Source of the DNA: CALBZH01 sp964538515
GTDB taxonomy: Bacteria; Desulfobacterota; Syntrophobacteria; Syntrophobacterales; Syntrophobacteraceae
Assembly (NCBI GenBank): GCA_964538515.1
Contig: CAZIEW010000089.1
Coordinates: 1 to 16,415, forward strand
Direction: 5' to 3'
Length of the DNA: 16,415 nt
Shown here: piece by piece, positions 15,618 through 16,415 of the stretch
Position numbering within the stretch: position 1 is the first letter of the stretch
How the letters are laid out: every line of letters begins with the position of its first letter
Program-made: the position numbers and the translations under genes
The notes under the pieces: generated by a model
Database searches by the model: none
What the model saw: the letters and a program-made list of their open reading frames with translations, nothing else
Told to the model about the DNA's origin: nothing

Positions 15618-15730
15618 CGAGCGCGACCTCTCAGCGAGTGGAGCGACCGGACTCCGAGCATGGTCGCTGGCGACCCCCGGGGTGATCACCCCATTCAACA
15701 GCACACCTGCATCAGGCAAGGAGCACATTC
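15618..15730 (+). promoter_or_regulatory. Structured spacer with competing hairpins and a 14-base palindrome
   Basis: The 113-base spacer has three copies of GCGACC (15623, 15643, 15670) and one complementary GGTCGC (15662). AGCGACC at 15642-15648 can pair with GGTCGCT at 15662-15668; alternatively GGTCG (15662-15666) can pair with CGACC (15671-15675). The two structures exclude each other. A perfect palindrome, GGGGTGATCACCCC, follows at 15679-15692. AAGGAG at 15718-15723 is the ribosome-binding site of the next gene. No T-tract follows the stems. Confidence 0.45.
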
Positions 15731-16415
15731 ATGGCAAAGAAGACGACAGAGTACGATTATTGGAAAATCTTCCCGAGGATGCCCAAGAAGGTGACCATCG
15801 GGGATATCACGATTCGAGACGGGTTCCAGCACCTTGAGAAGTTCATTTCCACCAAGGCGAAGATTTTTTACGGCCAGGAGCTGATCCTCGCCGGCTGCCG
15901 CGAGCTGGAAGTGACGAACCTGGGTGCCGTCACGACGACGCCGCAGTTCGTGGACGCCGATGAAGTCATGAAGGCCATGCGCAGCGACGACTTCAGGAAG
16001 CGCGCCGCCAAGAAAGGCATCGACATTGATAAGGACGTGACCCTCACTTGTGTGACCATTCGCGAGACCGCCGTCGACCGTGCCATCGCCATGAAGCAGG
16101 CCGGTTACGGTCCCGACCGCATTCTCATGATGGTTTCCACCGACGAGGAGCACCATTTCGCCAATTCGGGCACGACCCTCCCCAACTACTGGAAGGAAGC
16201 CGAGCGGTGCATCAAGAAGGCCCGGGATGTCGGCATCAAGATGTGCGGCACGGTGAGCACCATCTGGGGAAGCCCCATCAGCGGCGCCACGAAGCTCGAA
16301 GACGCCGTCGAATTCACGAAGCGCTGGTTCGAGATCGGGGCCCCCGACATTGAGCACGCGGACCACGACGGATCGGCCAACGCCTTCGACGTGTACCGGT
16401 ATTTCTCGATGATCC
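15731..16415 (+). CDS. HMG-CoA lyase-like (DRE-TIM family) protein, partial at right edge
   Basis: The first 228 codons are present; the C-terminus lies beyond the window. The ATG follows AAGGAG by seven bases. The N-terminal part of a TIM barrel of the HMG-CoA lyase/pyruvate carboxyltransferase family is visible: TIRDGFQ at 27-33 matches the RDGLQ motif, giving R29, D30 and Q33, and E60 in ELEVTNL matches the conserved glutamate. GTVSTIWGSP at 173-182 matches the VSC-GCP strand of HMG-CoA lyase. Where that enzyme has a LGDTIG-type strand, this protein has HADHDG (209-214); the aspartate is kept but two histidines are added. In the cluster it would cleave HMG-CoA to acetyl-CoA and acetoacetate. 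The divergent strand and the missing C-terminal metal-binding histidines leave room for another acyl-CoA lyase activity. Confidence 0.8.
   Translation, partial: MAKKTTEYDYWKIFPRMPKKVTIGDITIRDGFQHLEKFISTKAKIFYGQELILAGCRELEVTNLGAVTTTPQFVDADEVMKAMRSDDFRKRAAKKGIDIDKDVTLTCVTIRETAVDRAIAMKQAGYGPDRILMMVSTDEEHHFANSGTTLPNYWKEAERCIKKARDVGIKMCGTVSTIWGSPISGATKLEDAVEFTKRWFEIGAPDIEHADHDGSANAFDVYRYFSMI

Noticed and set aside
13938..15728. 596-codon open frame on the minus strand
   Set aside because: It is antisense to the carboxyltransferase gene, has no recognisable domain and a composition typical of a mirrored frame in GC-rich DNA.

Overview
The window reads as chromosomal DNA of a GC-rich (about 60% by eye) Gram-negative anaerobe, most likely a deltaproteobacterium or Desulfobacterota relative such as a sulfate reducer or syntroph. 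This is inferred from the gene mix: a branched-chain-amino-acid-type ABC transporter, LutABC-type lactate oxidation, a PAS/hybrid histidine kinase and acyl-CoA catabolism. No rRNA, tRNA, CRISPR array, transposase or phage gene was seen.

Region 1 (1-7116, minus strand) is one long operon, read from right to left: a sigma70-like promoter, a periplasmic binding protein (livJ-like), two permeases (livH, livM), two ATPases (livG, livF), then lutA, lutB and the first 60 codons of a lutC-like gene that runs off the left edge. The genes abut or overlap: lutA/lutB and lutB/lutC share ATGA junctions, and livM/livG/livF are separated by zero bases. A 19-codon reading frame with a good ribosome-binding site ends exactly on the livM start codon. 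The arrangement suggests import of an organic acid or amino acid together with a lactate- or 2-hydroxyacid-oxidising iron-sulfur complex.

Region 2 (about 7117-8105) is nearly 1 kb without a convincing gene. It contains several small inverted and tandem repeats and a degenerate interspersed-repeat-like segment. Region 3 (8106-9200, plus) encodes a secreted protein of unknown function with a proline linker and a small C-terminal domain. Region 4 (9402-11297, minus) encodes a soluble PAS/hybrid histidine kinase, convergent with the secreted protein and divergent from the next cluster.

Region 5 (11826-16415, plus, continuing off the right edge) is a leucine/isovalerate-type acyl-CoA cluster. It holds an isovaleryl-CoA-dehydrogenase-type enzyme with the family-specific catalytic glutamate, an AUH-like methylglutaconyl-CoA hydratase, a methylcrotonyl-CoA-carboxylase-type carboxyltransferase (beta) subunit, and the N-terminal two thirds of an HMG-CoA-lyase-like protein. 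Together they could take isovaleryl-CoA to acetyl-CoA and acetoacetate. The biotin carboxylase/biotin carrier subunit that the carboxyltransferase would need is not in the window. The carboxyltransferase and lyase-like proteins differ from the textbook families at recognisable positions, so substrate assignments are provisional. The gaps between these genes are unusually long and hold inverted repeats.

Nothing here is clearly a wholly new system. The points most worth a second look are the liv-lut linkage, the livM-coupled short frame, the divergent lyase and carboxyltransferase, the secreted unknown protein, and the competing hairpins before the lyase-like gene.
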